Program-made: the position numbers and the translations under genes
In this document: positions 24,234-35,647 of the stretch, in pieces
How the letters are laid out: each line of letters opens with the position of its first letter
How positions within the stretch are numbered: the first letter of the stretch is position 1
The notes under the pieces: generated by a model
Seen by the model: the letters and a program-made list of their open reading frames with translations, nothing else
Databases searched by the model: none
What the model was told of the DNA's origin: nothing
Origin: Melampsora larici-populina 98AG31
Lineage: Eukaryota > Basidiomycota > Pucciniomycetes > Pucciniales > Melampsoraceae
DNA: 64,000 bases
NCBI RefSeq assembly: GCF_000204055.1
Contig: NW_006768804.1
Coordinates: 362,748 to 426,747, forward strand
Direction: 5' to 3'

Positions 24234-25609
24234 TTACCAACCTCCAGTATCGTGAGTAGGTGGAGCCGCAGGTGGTCCCCAATCTGTTACTTGCCGAGCT
24301 GGTGTTGCACCACCATAGTAAGCTGCTCCGTCAGGACGAGCGCCTGGAGTTGCACCACCACCCAGCCCTGTTCCAGTGCCACCAAAAGGTGTGCCCATGT
24401 AAGGCGTATTTCGTCCATCTGCATTGGGTCCACCTCCTTCCCCGAGAGCGGAAGCAATACCCTGTTGTACGGCTGCCAGCTTGACTATCAGCGACTCGAT
24501 GCCCTGGAATCATTTGAGGGCGATGTGGGCACGAAAGGGTCAGCTGAGAAGACAATCTCCGCCTGGGATTCCCACAACTGAGCTGACCTTGACCACAATA
24601 TCTTCAGGGCGCAAATTTCCAGCAGACTCGACATCGAAATAGAAACGTGATGGCTTTGTGGTAAAATCCACTGGTTCATCGTCCAAAGGAGGTCTTTCGA
24701 ACTACAGGACAAACTTATCTCAGCCCGAAGCGATACGTTGAGACTTTACAGTAATATGTTTACTTTGGCATTCTTTGTTAGAGGCCATTCGGCTCGGGCA
24801 TCCGTGCCGACCTCATACCAAAGATCAGTGTGCCCCAGTCGATTGTGAGGATCATACTCGAATCCGATTGTAGATACAGCAGACCATTTAGCATGTTCTT
24901 GTGCGATTCCCTGATGTAAAGCAAATTGTTTGAGGTGAGTAAGTGTGGAAAACAGTCAAAGACACAAGAGTGAGCAAAAGCACCTTGATTGCTCGACACT
25001 TAAGCTTTACTTCCTGACCCTTCCTGAGCTTCGTAATCAAAACCCCGGGTTGCTCTCCATTAGGTAAGGTGAACTCTAATGAGGAAGAGAGGTACCAGGA
25101 ACGAGGTGAGACGACTAATGTACAGTCTGGCAAAGAGCATCCCTTGGCGTACGGACTGGTTTACCAACATCACCTCGATCGCCCCCGTCTTCTCGTGGAG
25201 TGATGACGAGATCTTTACTAGTCACCTCGAGTGTCTCTCCTGGTAAGGTACTTTTGACGGAGAGTACAAGTTCGATAGAACAATCGTCACAAAATGATAA
25301 ACAAGTGCAATCTCGCTGCCAATTCTTGAGATATTTGTCGAGGTCTTCGCTCATCAGAGGCATTAATCCAAGTCTATGTGCAATCATTTCGTCGGGAAGA
25401 ACACTTGTGTTTTCTTCAAACTCCACTGAGTGAATCGCCACAGTTGTTAAATCAGCCATAATCGTTCGACGTAATGAGTTGGCTAGTGCTAAATCAACAC
25501 CCTCAACCACAAAGGCGGCATGTCGCTCGTCTAATTCGGTAACCTTGACCTGTAAGTTTGAGCCATCAATGGATTGAGGTGGTTCGAGCGAGAAGGGTGC
25601 GCTAGACAT
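24234..25609 (-). CDS. RPB3: DNA-directed RNA polymerase II subunit RPB3
   Basis: Five exons: 25609-25165, 25075-24984, 24910-24764, 24701-24588 and 24503-24234, together 1068 nt and 355 aa. The N-terminal domain reads [20 protein letters not shown] then [20 protein letters not shown], with a zinc-site pattern [10 protein letters not shown]. The dimerisation half has [37 protein letters not shown] and [18 protein letters not shown]3 pairs with RPB11 to form the assembly platform of Pol II in the nucleus. The C-terminal 70 residues are Gly/Pro-rich ([14 protein letters not shown]) and probably disordered. It is divergent from the BTB gene, with 308 bp between the ATGs. A decayed copy of its 5' end lies at about 29.5 kb. 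Confidence 0.95.
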
Positions 25610-25917
25610 GGTGTCAAGAGCGATAGGCAATTTGAAGGTGAGAGTGATGAGTTTAAAATCACAGCAAGCAACCCGAATGCGAGAAATTGGTAAAGAGTCA
25701 AATCGAACGCGTCTCATGAAGAAATAGAAAATCAGAATAACCAAAAAGGGAAAACCCCCTAAAACCCATATCCAAATCCAGTCATAGACCTGGCCGATAC
25801 CACATAATCTGTGAAATGTCTCAACAGATGACATTTGAGCTCGGGAGCAAGAGGTTGACGTCATGCCCATGGAATGGACATCAAACCTCATCAAACGGCT
25901 TTCGAACCCCAAACACC
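25610..25917. promoter_or_regulatory. Shared divergent promoter region of RPB3 and the BTB gene
   Basis: Only 308 bp separate the two start codons, so both promoters must overlap here or lie inside 5' UTRs. No TATA box was identified in either direction. An in-frame ATG at 25816 is an alternative upstream start only if the first BTB intron is not used. Confidence 0.55.
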
Positions 25918-27949
25918 ATGGCAGCCGGTCAAGTAGAACACCGTACTTTGGAGGTAAGCTCAGATGAAAATACACCCAACGTTCCTTCACTATTCAAGTT
26001 ATCCGAAAGATCAGGCATCTGATCCAAAACTTCTAGATCCACGGTTACTTCAAGCAAATTGCCCGCCATTTGAAGGCAAGGAAGCAAATTGATCTAACCG
26101 TATCATTACGAAGAATAGAAGATCCAACTCGACACCATGATTTTCATGTGCAGAGCCGAGACAATAGCTTCTTTTGGGGAGATGGTCTGCTTATAATGGA
26201 GGAAGCAAGCGAAGCTGAGCAAAGTAAACTGGTTTTCAAACTGGGCAAATCGTTTTTGGAGACTTATAATAATAAGAAATGGTCTGTAAGGCTCTGTGTT
26301 AGTTCGACAGTAACTTCTTCATATGTTTTGGAAACTTCATGAGATTGACGAAATATTTGTGTATACATGCTAACCAATTGGATGCACCTTCAGTTTGGCT
26401 GTGGTCGTGAAGGCGAACTCAAATTTTTTCGAGAGGTATTCCTCACTCCACAGAGTAAGCCAGACCAATGGAGGGAAGTGACTATCGGGAGGGCGCCAGA
26501 AATCTTGAAATGGTTCGATGACAGTTCTGATTATGTAAGTACTACATCTACCTCGACTGATGTCCGAAGATTATGGATTTCATCTTACTGAATTTATACT
26601 CACAGGAAGCCCTTTACTTCAAAGTAATTTTATTGCATCAAGTATTTGGAGGTACTGTCATGATCGGTCTAGACCGTGAATTAGATGTTCTGAAAAAATC
26701 GATGCGTCGAATGCGTACCACAATTGACTGTTTCCAACCTCGCTCGATGGATATCACTCGTCTCGTCTTTCATCCAAAGCGTGGAGGAATTGTTAAGAAT
26801 CTATATGTTCCAAGTCATATACTTACAAAGTATGAATACTTTCAATTATGTAAGTTTTGCTCAATGTACCGGTCCACATAGCCTCCCGAGTCCTTGATTT
26901 ACGTGATTCGACTTCGTCTAGTGCACTCTCAAGACTTTTCTGAAACCTTACAAACAGATGAATCTTTATCTCTATCGGAAGATCCAGTCCCACAAGATGT
27001 GGGAGAGTTGTTTGCTGAAGATTCTGATGATGAATGGGACATTGATGAAGATCCTCGCGAACCACAAAAAGTAAGCCCATATCAACTTTTCACCTTTTGC
27101 CATCACACATTTCTTGCAATAAAATTTTCACTGAACTAATTTGATAAGTGTGACTACAGGGAGATACATTCAAAGCCACCATTCACATCAGGGATACAGC
27201 GTTAGTCTTTGGAAGCTCAGCTATATCACGACATTAATTTACATTCGATACATTCTGCAGTCGGCGAACTTATCAGGCATTTCTAGACTATGCTTTTTGC
27301 GGGTCAGTGCAATCATAATTTCAAGTTCAACTTGCCATCATGATGTAACATAGTCTATAGATCTGATCCTTTCTGAAAACTAGGGCTCTGTACTTTGCTC
27401 CTCTTCGGTCTACGTACCGACAATTTCAGCAAGAGTGTCAAGTCGATATTTTACCATTTCCTCCATGCGGTCCCCCGTGGCCTCCTGCTTGGCCTGTGTG
27501 GGCCACATCTTTTAGTATGTCTCATACTAATGTACCAGGGTACAAAACTATCACAAGCCCCAAGAGCTTATATCGCTTGGCCGATAGTAAGTCGGTTTTC
27601 AAAATGATAAACCGTGGTCAAGACTCAAGGGGTCCATTTGAGTGATGTTGACGAATCTATCTGATGATCTCTAGTGTTAATAATTCCTGAATTGAAAGCC
27701 ATATGTCGAAAACGGGTTACACATTCCTTGAAGGTTGATACTGTGGTATCTGAGATTCTGAGCCCGATGTTTCAACGACATCAAGAATTACGTATGTCGG
27801 CTTATGAGTTTGTACAAAAAAATTGGAAATCTATTGTACAAAAAGGTGACATGAGTAAGATATTTATTAATTTATCACCTGAAGAAGCAGCACTTCTTAG
27901 TGAAACTGTGTTTAAGAATCTCATCACATCTCCGAAAACTAAGAGCTAG
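25918..27949 (+). CDS. BTB/POZ domain protein with BACK-like C-terminus
   Basis: Nine exons: 25918-25953, 26037-26285, 26394-26534, 26606-26849, 26922-27070, 27160-27200, 27261-27302, 27384-27586 and 27675-27949. They total 1380 nt, giving 459 aa with no stop. The N-terminal 200 residues may be a divergent MATH-like sandwich (FWGDGLLIMEEAS, REVFLTP). An acidic linker (DSDDEWDIDED) interrupts the BTB fold, which continues with RTYQAFLDYAF and ALYFAPLRSTYRQF. After a Pro-rich insert come SPKSLYRLADMLIIPELK and VVSEILSPMFQRH, typical of the BTB-BACK junction. Such proteins usually serve as substrate adaptors of Cullin-3 ubiquitin ligases. BTB assignment is good; the MATH assignment is tentative. 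The locus was duplicated and decayed at 29.4-31.1 kb. Confidence 0.82.
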
Positions 27950-28430
27950 TACGTTTTGAGGTTTTATTTTATATCATTTGATATCAAGTTATGATGACTT
28001 TCACTTGACTGACATATTTCCTGGTGTGGTTTTGTGTTACCAAGGGAATTTTCAAGCTTTGTCTATGTTTCATGTCATCATCATCATCATCAAACTCCTC
28101 TCATTCGTTAGAACTGTATGTACTGTTTGATAGAAGCATACTATGCAGCCGATTTGTAAATTTTGTATCACCTTGTTCAACAATTTTTCAATCAGGATAC
28201 TGAATAAGTATTACATCTATATATGCTGACTCTCTCTCTCCACGGAGTGATCAAAGCTATGTGATTATCAAAATTTACCTTCGAGTTATATTCAACAAGA
28301 AGGGCTCTGGCGAAATGCAATAACCTGCATGTATGTAATGGGTAAGAGGCAAAAAATTGTCTTTCTGTCCCTAACTTGGTCGAGATTGAAGGCTCTGAAT
28401 CTGATTGACTCAATCAAGTGGTTCGGTTAG
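27950..28430. other. 3' flank of the BTB gene
   Basis: No gene was seen. CpG frequency is still ordinary here and drops sharply to the right. A CAT trinucleotide run lies near 28077-28091. Confidence 0.5.
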
Positions 28431-29469
28431 GACAAGGAACAATATCCTTTCAAACTATCAGAGAGTTATAGTTTCCAAGTAACTCTCTGTTTGATTACTT
28501 TGGGAAGGAGATCAAGTTGAATCAACAACAAATCAGTCATGGATTTATTACCTTGAGTTCTTTCAAGTAAAGCATACCAATACACATCAGAGAATGTGGA
28601 TTGAATTGATAACATGACTGATTGTTGGCAATCATCTAATTGGATTTATCAATTTTATTTCCCTCATATATCCCATACTTATCACATAGGTTATATAACC
28701 CCCCACTTTTCTGGACCACATGGTAAATATTACTTTCTTGGTAGTGATACTGACAGCTTTGCAATGTTCAAATTTGATGTTTATATTGGCTCATGGTCAA
28801 TTTCTCCATGGATCTATGACAAGTTATCCTTGTAGTTGGTGGTGTAAGGTTCTGATATAATAATATATATACTAGGCAGTATCACACTGCCCAAAACTGC
28901 TGTGTAAACAAACTGCAACTACATACTATAGAAAGAGGTAAGGTTGGGATGTTAGTGGAGTGGCTGCTTTTCCCCTCAAATCTTCAATCAAAGTATCTTC
29001 ACATCCAGTACAACTATATAAATGATATATATTATAGCTATACAAGTCTGATACCCACCTGGCCAAATTACTCTGCCTATATTGGCTGTGCCTTGAACCA
29101 GTTGCCAGAGTTTGAAATAGTCAGAATCAAGATCATCTGTATGAAGCAAATGGTTGAGAAATTCAATAATGGTAGCACAAAATATTGCTGTCATGAGAGT
29201 AAAATCAAGATTGACTGTTTCTTTTTCTTATTTTCTTATTTTTGTGCAACTTCATCCTACATAACTCAAGCTTTGCTAGTTGCCTTCAAGCAACAAAACC
29301 ATCCTATAATTATCTATGATATACAAAAGAATCATTGTAATCATGCAACACAAATTACAACTCTTTCACTTTTTATCAGACTAACAAAAAATATGGCAGC
29401 TCAGGATTTGTTCTCTAACTCAACTGGATGAATTGCCAGAGCTTTCAAATCATGTTCAAGATAGAATTG

Positions 29470-29640
29470 GCTTGTAAAACTCCCAACCACAAAGGCAACA
29501 AGCTCATCTGATTTGGTAATGTTGACTTGTGAGTTTGAGCTATTGATAGATTTAGGGGGTATGGGCAAGAGAGGAGCACTAGATATAAATACAGAGTGGT
29601 AGGGTATTTGAAGCTGAGATTGATAAACTCAAAAGATTAG
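29470..29640 (-). pseudogene. Decayed copy of the RPB3 5' end
   Basis: This segment aligns with 25,470-25,640, the first part of RPB3 exon 1 and its start codon, on the same strand. Shared words include CAACCACAAAGGC, GTGAGTTTGAGC and GCACTAGA. All seven CpG sites of the source are lost, and the ATG region reads ATATAA in plus orientation. It cannot encode the subunit. Confidence 0.75.
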
Positions 29641-30244
29641 GGCACACAATTCCTAGACAGAGATTACATTCTGTAAGTTTTAAAATGCAAAATTGAACCA
29701 TACTCCACCAAACCAGGACTTTAAATTCTGCAGAATGCAATCTATTCCCAGAGATTGCTCAAGTGAATGTGCCCTTAACAAATGTTATGAATGTAAATTG
29801 GTGAAGGGAACACATCAGAACACAGTGCTTGAGAGAGCCAAGACTCAGGAATCAGGATACCAGATAAACCTCTTCACAACCATGGTCAAAACCATGGTTG
29901 CATGACATGACATCAAACTGTAATTGAGGAAACTGTCCAACAAAAATTGTGTATAGTGGGTAGTTCCTGGACATGTGAAATTGGGTATTTTGAGCAAAAA
30001 TGCCACCAAAGCCACAAATTTGGTTGAATTTGAAATCCAAGAATGGCATTAGGATCTTGAGATCAATAGCAAGCCAAATTTGTTTTGAACAGATTGTTTT
30101 TTGGTGTGTTAAAATTTCATCATTTTTACACTATAGCTGATTCTTTTCATACAATTTAATTTTGAACAAAATGTTGAGAGCAATACAAATTCTGGTCCTT
30201 TGTGACCTTGTTGATTAGTGAGAACAAAAACTAAGGAGTAAGAA

Positions 30245-31080
30245 TCTCTATGTTCCAAGCAATGTACACAGGTTTGAATACTTTCAATCATGTAAGTGTT
30301 GCCTGGGTATCCTAGCATGGTCTCACAAATACCTTGTTCAAGTTATATGAACTTGTCTAGTGCACTCAGAAGAATAATATGAGACCCCACAATCAGATGA
30401 ATCTTGATTTCCATTGGATAATCTGACTCAACAAGATGTTGGAGAAGTATTTGCCAAAGATTCTGATGATTAATGGGACATTGATGAATACCTTTGTGGA
30501 CCACAAAAGGTATGCTCATCATTCGCACAGTGTCCAATGCAAAATACTTCATTTGATGGGATTTTGCAACACAGTGATTTGTGTAATTGTGATGTGCATA
30601 TGTCATTACCAATTGATAAATTCAATGTCAAGTCATGGACATGGGGTACCCAAAGAAAGAGCAAGTATGTAGGTGTACATAATTTCTGCTATAAACTTTT
30701 TTTGGCAGTCAAAACAAGGCCAAAAGTATATTTGTTCTTTTCCCTGCCAAAAAAAGTATGTGCCAAAAAGTATGTACATGTACAAGTGCTTCTGGAAAAG
30801 ACATGACCCATTAGTTGGGGCTGGCAGAGTAAATGGGTTGTACCTTTCAGTGTTTTTTCTTCACATATATCACATAAAGGTTGAACCAAACTGAATGTGA
30901 TCCTTTGGTCAGCAAACTTGTCAAGTATTCATAGATTATGCATTGTACCGGCAAGTGAAAATCAAAAAATGAAGTTCAATATCTTATAACCCATGAGTCT
31001 GATCCTGTCTGATCATTCTTGGACATTGAAGTATTGCACTTTGCTCCCCTTCAATCTAACATGCAGGCAGATTTGTTGGT
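30245..31080 (+). pseudogene. Decayed copy of the BTB gene (exons 4-8 region)
   Basis: Three blocks align with the functional gene. At 30,248-30,300 the end of exon 4 and its intron donor (GAATACTTTCAATCATGTAAG) are recognisable. At 30,358-30,515 exon 5 is present, including GATGTTGGAGAAG and GATTCTGATGATTAATGG, where TGA/TAA-type changes break the frame. At 30,913-31,060 the exon 7-8 region is visible, with GTATTGCACTTTGCTCC. The region between blocks 2 and 3 is foreign or unalignable. Multiple stops and missing exons make it a pseudogene. Confidence 0.78.
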
Positions 31081-31228
31081 GTTCAATTGACTAATGTATG
31101 TATCTGACAACCCATTCCCAGCCCATTCCCAAATATCAAGATTTACACACACATACCAATCTCTATCATGTCACATGTGTGCCCCAAACCAAATCAAGTA
31201 GCAGGAATTAAGCTTACATAACTCAAAA

Positions 31229-32002
31229 AGAGGGGCTTATGAATCAAACGGGTTTTTTGGTGGTGTGACTTCAGCAATTAAGTCACCTTATGTTGTTACC
31301 CATGATATTGTGATATGACTTTGATGAGCAAAAGACATCCCTGCACGGCTTGAGAGCTGTGTTGAAAATGCAAAAAACAGGCCTAAGAGCATCCACAGCC
31401 GTGTAGTGTAAACCGTGTTGTACGGGAATCTGGGGCAAAATCATCCACAGCCAATGCCCTAAATTTTCACATAGCTAAGGGAATCTTCTCTGTGCAAGCT
31501 ATAGAAGAAATTTCTTCTATTCTGGCTTTCTCCCTAAATTCATCTGTACCTCGCTTCTCCCATAAACTCCCATTTCCTCAACCACACTCCCACAAATCAT
31601 CTCCCTTAATGATCAATAACCCATAACTCACCTCACAAAACATGCTTCAAGCCGTACTGTACGGAACCACAGCTGTGCATTGGTCAGAATTCATGCCTCA
31701 AATGCTTCCCTAAAAAATTTACAGCACAGCTGTGGATGCTCTAAGACCACCTGAGCCAGCTGGATATCCCTTGGTTGACACTTGAAAGCACATAAGATGA
31801 CAAATGTTACATTGCAATTTCAGAGCCATTCTGTTCTATGTGAACCAAAGTGAATGATACTATGTTATGTACAATCTGATGAAAAATAATATGCTAGAAG
31901 GACTGAAAACCCTATGGAACAGGGAAGAAAGGAGACAACATAAGGTGACTTGATTGCTGGAGTCCCACCTCCAAAAAACCCGTTTGAGTCATAAGCCCCT
32001 CT
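31229..32002. mobile_element. TIR element with 68 bp inverted repeats (non-autonomous)
   Basis: The arms at 31,229-31,296 and 31,935-32,002 are inverted copies with about six mismatches over 68 bp. They begin AGAGGGGCTTATGA and include CAAACGGGTTTTTTGG. No transposase lies between them. The long TIRs suggest a MULE-like or similar DNA element, but no target duplication could be made out. A smaller MITE has inserted inside. The right arm abuts a GC-rich tip followed by GAGGGGCTTA in direct orientation, just before the MULE gene. Confidence 0.72.
31387..31741. mobile_element. Nested 355 bp MITE, PIF/Harbinger type
   Basis: The ends are GAGCATCCACAGC and its exact inverse complement, flanked by TAA at 31,384-31,386 and 31,742-31,744. 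A three-base TWA target duplication is characteristic of PIF/Harbinger elements. It carries no coding sequence. It lies wholly inside the 31,229-32,002 TIR element, so it inserted later. Confidence 0.8.
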
Positions 32003-32049
32003 TTCGAGGGCGCGGACCTGCGCGGACGCGGCCGCACGAGGGGCTTAGT
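31992..32049. repeat. GC-rich inverted repeat tip
   Basis: TAAGCCCCTC at 31,992 and GAGGGGCTTA at 32,040 form an inverted pair around a CpG-rich core of about 38 bp (GCGGACCTGCGCGGACGCGG). It stands out against the CpG-free DNA to the left. It may be where two TIR element ends meet. Confidence 0.6.
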
Positions 32050-32251
32050 TAAGCCAAACATAACTAAGCGATGACTTAACTCCTGGTTACCATACAGCAA
32101 ATCTGGTTTTACTTCGAGAATCTCACCCCATCACATCTTCCGCCTCTCTTTTCAGAATTCTTCCTCAGCTTGTCATTCCAGTATTCGCTATCCTAGCCAA
32201 GGTTCCCTTCACCCAACATTCGTACGCGGGCACAGTGAATGGACTTCCTAG

Positions 32252-34228
32252 ATGGATCTTAACAGTCTTGCTTCCTCTTATACCTCGTGCAAGCAAGCCG
32301 AAGATGCGGTAAAAGGCTGTGCTTCGCAAGCTGGGTATTTTTTGAAGCGCGCAAGATCAAAGAACGATCGGCAGAAGCGCCTTCACAAGGTGTGGCTCGC
32401 ATGCGCACACGGAGGGGTTCACAAACCGAAAGATAACCCGATCCGTAAAACGACTAGTCGACTTCTCAATTGTCCATGGTCAGCGAAAATCAAACGACAA
32501 GGCGCGGAGCAAGATGCGTGTAAATGGATCATCGAGGTTACAAATAACACGCACAACCACGAACCGTCGAATAATTTAGCCGAAATACCTGCTGCGCGAA
32601 GTCTCACCAATGATCAACTAGATCAAGTGATCGAAATGACCAAGGAGGGAGCGCCGCCGCGAGCCATTATCAGGACTCTAAAAGCATCAGATCCAAGTAA
32701 CCGGACTATCGCACAAGACTTATACAATATCAGGAAGAAGCGTCGCACAGATTTCTTGCGGGGACGACCACCCTTAGAAGCGCTTTTTGATTCCCTCCGA
32801 CAGGATGACGTCTATCACACATTTGAGCGTGACTTGGATGGTCAATTACTCCGCCTCTTTATCGCACCGAATAGTTCTGTTTCGGCCGCAAGAGATTTCT
32901 GCACCACGGATGTTCTATTGATCGAGTCCACTGACAGGTGCAATAGGTGTGATAACAAAGTTTAATATCGTGCTGATGCAAAGTAGTCAGTGAATTAAGC
33001 TAACAAGTTGCTGTGGCACAATTATCATCATTGCAGCTACAACATGCCGCTTCTTCACATAATGGGAATCACCTCAACACATCAATCTCTCTCACTATGT
33101 TATTGTTTTATGCAAGACGAGAGCGAATACGACTTTGCCTGGGCCTTATGCCAGCTGAAATCATGTTTTGCATTGAATTTATGCGAACGATGCGTTGTGT
33201 TCACCGAACAAAAATGGGCCCTCATGCATGCAATGAGTCATGTGCTTCCGCAAGCGATCAATCTTATATCTATGTGGCATATTGATAAGGATATCCTTTT
33301 CAACGTAAAACCATTCTTTGCTGCCGATCACGAGTGGCAGCGTTTCATTTCGGAATGGCGAAATCTATGCAGCTCCGAAACATCTGAAGAGTTTGTTGAG
33401 CGGTTTAGTACTATCCAAATGCATACAACTGCAAAAACTTTTGAATACTTGAACAGTACCTGGATTGTCCACAAGGAGAAGTTTATACTTGCTTGGACCA
33501 AGCAAATTCTACATTTTGGACATCTGGAAACGTTTCAAGTCGAAGGTGGACATACCGCTTTCAAGCAATGGACAAGTATGCCTACTGATAATTCAGCACG
33601 TGTATACAAGGAACTTCTCTTGGCTTCTCAACAACAACGAGATCGGATCGCTGATAGGATGGTGTATGATCGCTGTCATGATCTGCTCCAAACTGAAGGA
33701 CCATTTTGGCATGCTGTTCTCAAAAGAATATCACACTATGCTTTAGAACAAGTAAGTCTGACCGTTCATCATCAGCGGGAAGAGAAATCAACATATAGTG
33801 TGATGTCCTGAATGCGCCTATCAATCTTCCTTTTCAAGGTTTTCGAACAATTTCATAAGGCATTTTTGCTTGATCAAGATTCAAGATGCACCCGAAGTTT
33901 TATCAACTCCAAAGGTTTACCGTGTGCTCACTTTATAAATGATCTTCTTGCTTCCAACATGACTCTTGCCATCGAACACTTCGATCCACATTGGCACCTC
34001 GATAACGTTTCATTTCCCACTACCAGTCACTTGGATCCTGATGTCCAAAGGGTTTGTTTATTTACTGTCACCTGTAACTCGACATATTTCACTGATCAAT
34101 ACGGACTGTTGAATGGTTGATTGTGCTATCAGCTAGACCGCTTTTGCGCAGCAGAACACCCAGCCGATCTTCCAGTTCTAACGACTTCTGAACCGCCCTT
34201 TCTTTGTTACGTACCAGAGGGTGTTTGA
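32252..34228 (+). CDS. MULE-type transposase-like protein, uninterrupted, altered catalytic residues
   Basis: Four exons: 32252-32946, 33037-33751, 33839-34051 and 34133-34228. They total 1719 nt, 572 aa, without a stop or frameshift. The N-terminus is a FAR1/WRKY-GCM1-like DNA-binding region (RLLNCPWSAKIK, WIIEVTNNTHNHEP). The MULE core follows: VLLIESTDRCNR then YNMPLLHIMGITSTHQSLSL, DESEYDFAWAL, FTEQKWALMHAMSHVLP, MWHIDKDI and VEGGHTAFKQW. The end has a SWIM-type zinc site (CTRSF, GLPCAH). In active MULEs the first two motifs are hhhDxTY and hhTDRE, so both Asp of the DDE triad read Glu here, while the third Glu (VEGGH) is kept. This could be a recently inactivated transposase or a domesticated DNA-binding protein. 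No second TIR was found on its right side. Confidence 0.82.
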
Positions 34229-35627
34229 ACTTGGTAGCATTCGGACGCATGGTCTCTGCAACATCTCTGAACGAGTCTACCGATCAACGTACCAGAGTTC
34301 ATCTAGTCTGCAGGCTGATCATTATTCAAACCTGGCTTCTACCAATGACTCTCCGTCGGTTGCTTTGAATCTCTCTATCACTGTAAACCATTTCGCCTGC
34401 TTGGCTTTCATATATTATGTGCTTGACTTACTCTGCAATATTTATTGTCCATTCATGTGACGATATTTGGGAATTTCTGCAACACATTGTGTTAAATTCG
34501 ATTATTTCATGATCGCGAGAGACATTATCAGTGCGAAATTCTGTATATCAAAGTAGAGGCATACAGTATCGCACCGTGAAAATCGTAAGTTATTTGGTAC
34601 ATACATGTCACGCTCATCAAAAGATGCGACATCGGTGAGATCATGAATGAAAAACTTCTTGTTCGAGGGTATTTGATTGTCGAGGCACGCATGAAATGAC
34701 AGGCTGGAAGAGTCCGGCCATTGCGGGAATTATCGATGTGGGCACTTGACAAAAATTGAGTCGGGACAGGATGTGTGATACGCATTCGGATTTCTCAACA
34801 TCATCCCAGCAGCGTAGATCATAGCATACTGGCTTTACATCTCACTTTTATCGCCTAGGGGATCTCAAATTCAGAGACTGTTGGAGAGACTCAAGAAATG
34901 TAGTCATCAGGGTGTATTCTCTTGAAGGAGGTTGGGGGCTTGTGCTTCCGTTGATATGCAGGTGGCTGAGTGCACATCGCTGATGCCAGTGTGAACCTTG
35001 TGTTGCATTTGTTTCATTTTGGGGACCAAAGGGGGGAGCTGCAATGTGACACGACTTACTTGTCCATCATCTTCCAAACCTTAAGACTGAGACACTTTTC
35101 AAACACATCTGAGAATGTGATTTATGTGGTTTTTGAATTGATGAGATTGAGGCTATTATGCCTCTCTCTGGTTCTAAAGAGGAGTCAATCTTGAGTGTCC
35201 CTCAACTCTACCAGAACAGATCTTCATTTTAGAAAATTGAGTAGCTACCGGGACTGCAGGATCTGCATCCACGGTACATGTATGAGCTTTGTGATAAGTA
35301 TCATATATGTCAAAGACCGAGAACCATGTTCTGCAAAATCGAGACGAGTCGGATAAGGGTCAGGGTTAGTACATATGGTCTCCAAAAAAACAATAAGAGA
35401 TGTTCAAAAAGACGAGAAAATACTCATCTCGGGATTCTTTCTTCGATTGCAAACGAAGAGAAAAAAACTACAGTTTGATAGAGAAAAACGAGACTCCTTG
35501 AGAGTTGAAAAGCTGGGCATATCTTGATAATAATGCGCACACATTGGCTTAGCTCTGGGCATTTGTGGAACCATAAAGTCTTGATCAATTGGTGTTTTGG
35601 ACAATATATATGCACTTGCAGGTAAGT

Positions 35628-35647
35628 ACCCGCGGGAGCCCGCGGGT
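35628..35647. repeat. Perfect GC hairpin ACCCGCGGG-AG-CCCGCGGGT
   Basis: Two CCCGCGGG palindromes separated by AG form a perfect 9 bp inverted repeat in AT-rich surroundings. It is preceded by CAGGTAAGT. It could be a transposon terminus or a cruciform-forming site; no partner copy was found in the window. Confidence 0.6.

Larger units (their letters stand above)
28431..31200. repeat. CpG desert containing a decayed segmental duplication
   Basis: Reading the whole 2.8 kb, only about two CG dinucleotides are found (near 30523 and 30946), whereas about a hundred would be expected by chance at this base composition. Parts align in the same order and orientation with the functional RPB3/BTB locus at 25.4-27.5 kb. 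Where they align, CG in the source is TG or CA here. This is the expected footprint of CpG methylation and deamination, or of a RIP-like process on duplicated DNA. Confidence 0.8.

Noticed and set aside
24331..24642. Overlapping plus and minus ORFs in the RPB3 3' end
   Set aside because: They are shadows of the Gly/Pro-rich last exon of RPB3.
28949..29431. 160-codon plus-strand ORF in the CpG desert
   Set aside because: Loss of CpG and low GC lengthen chance frames here; no domain was recognised.
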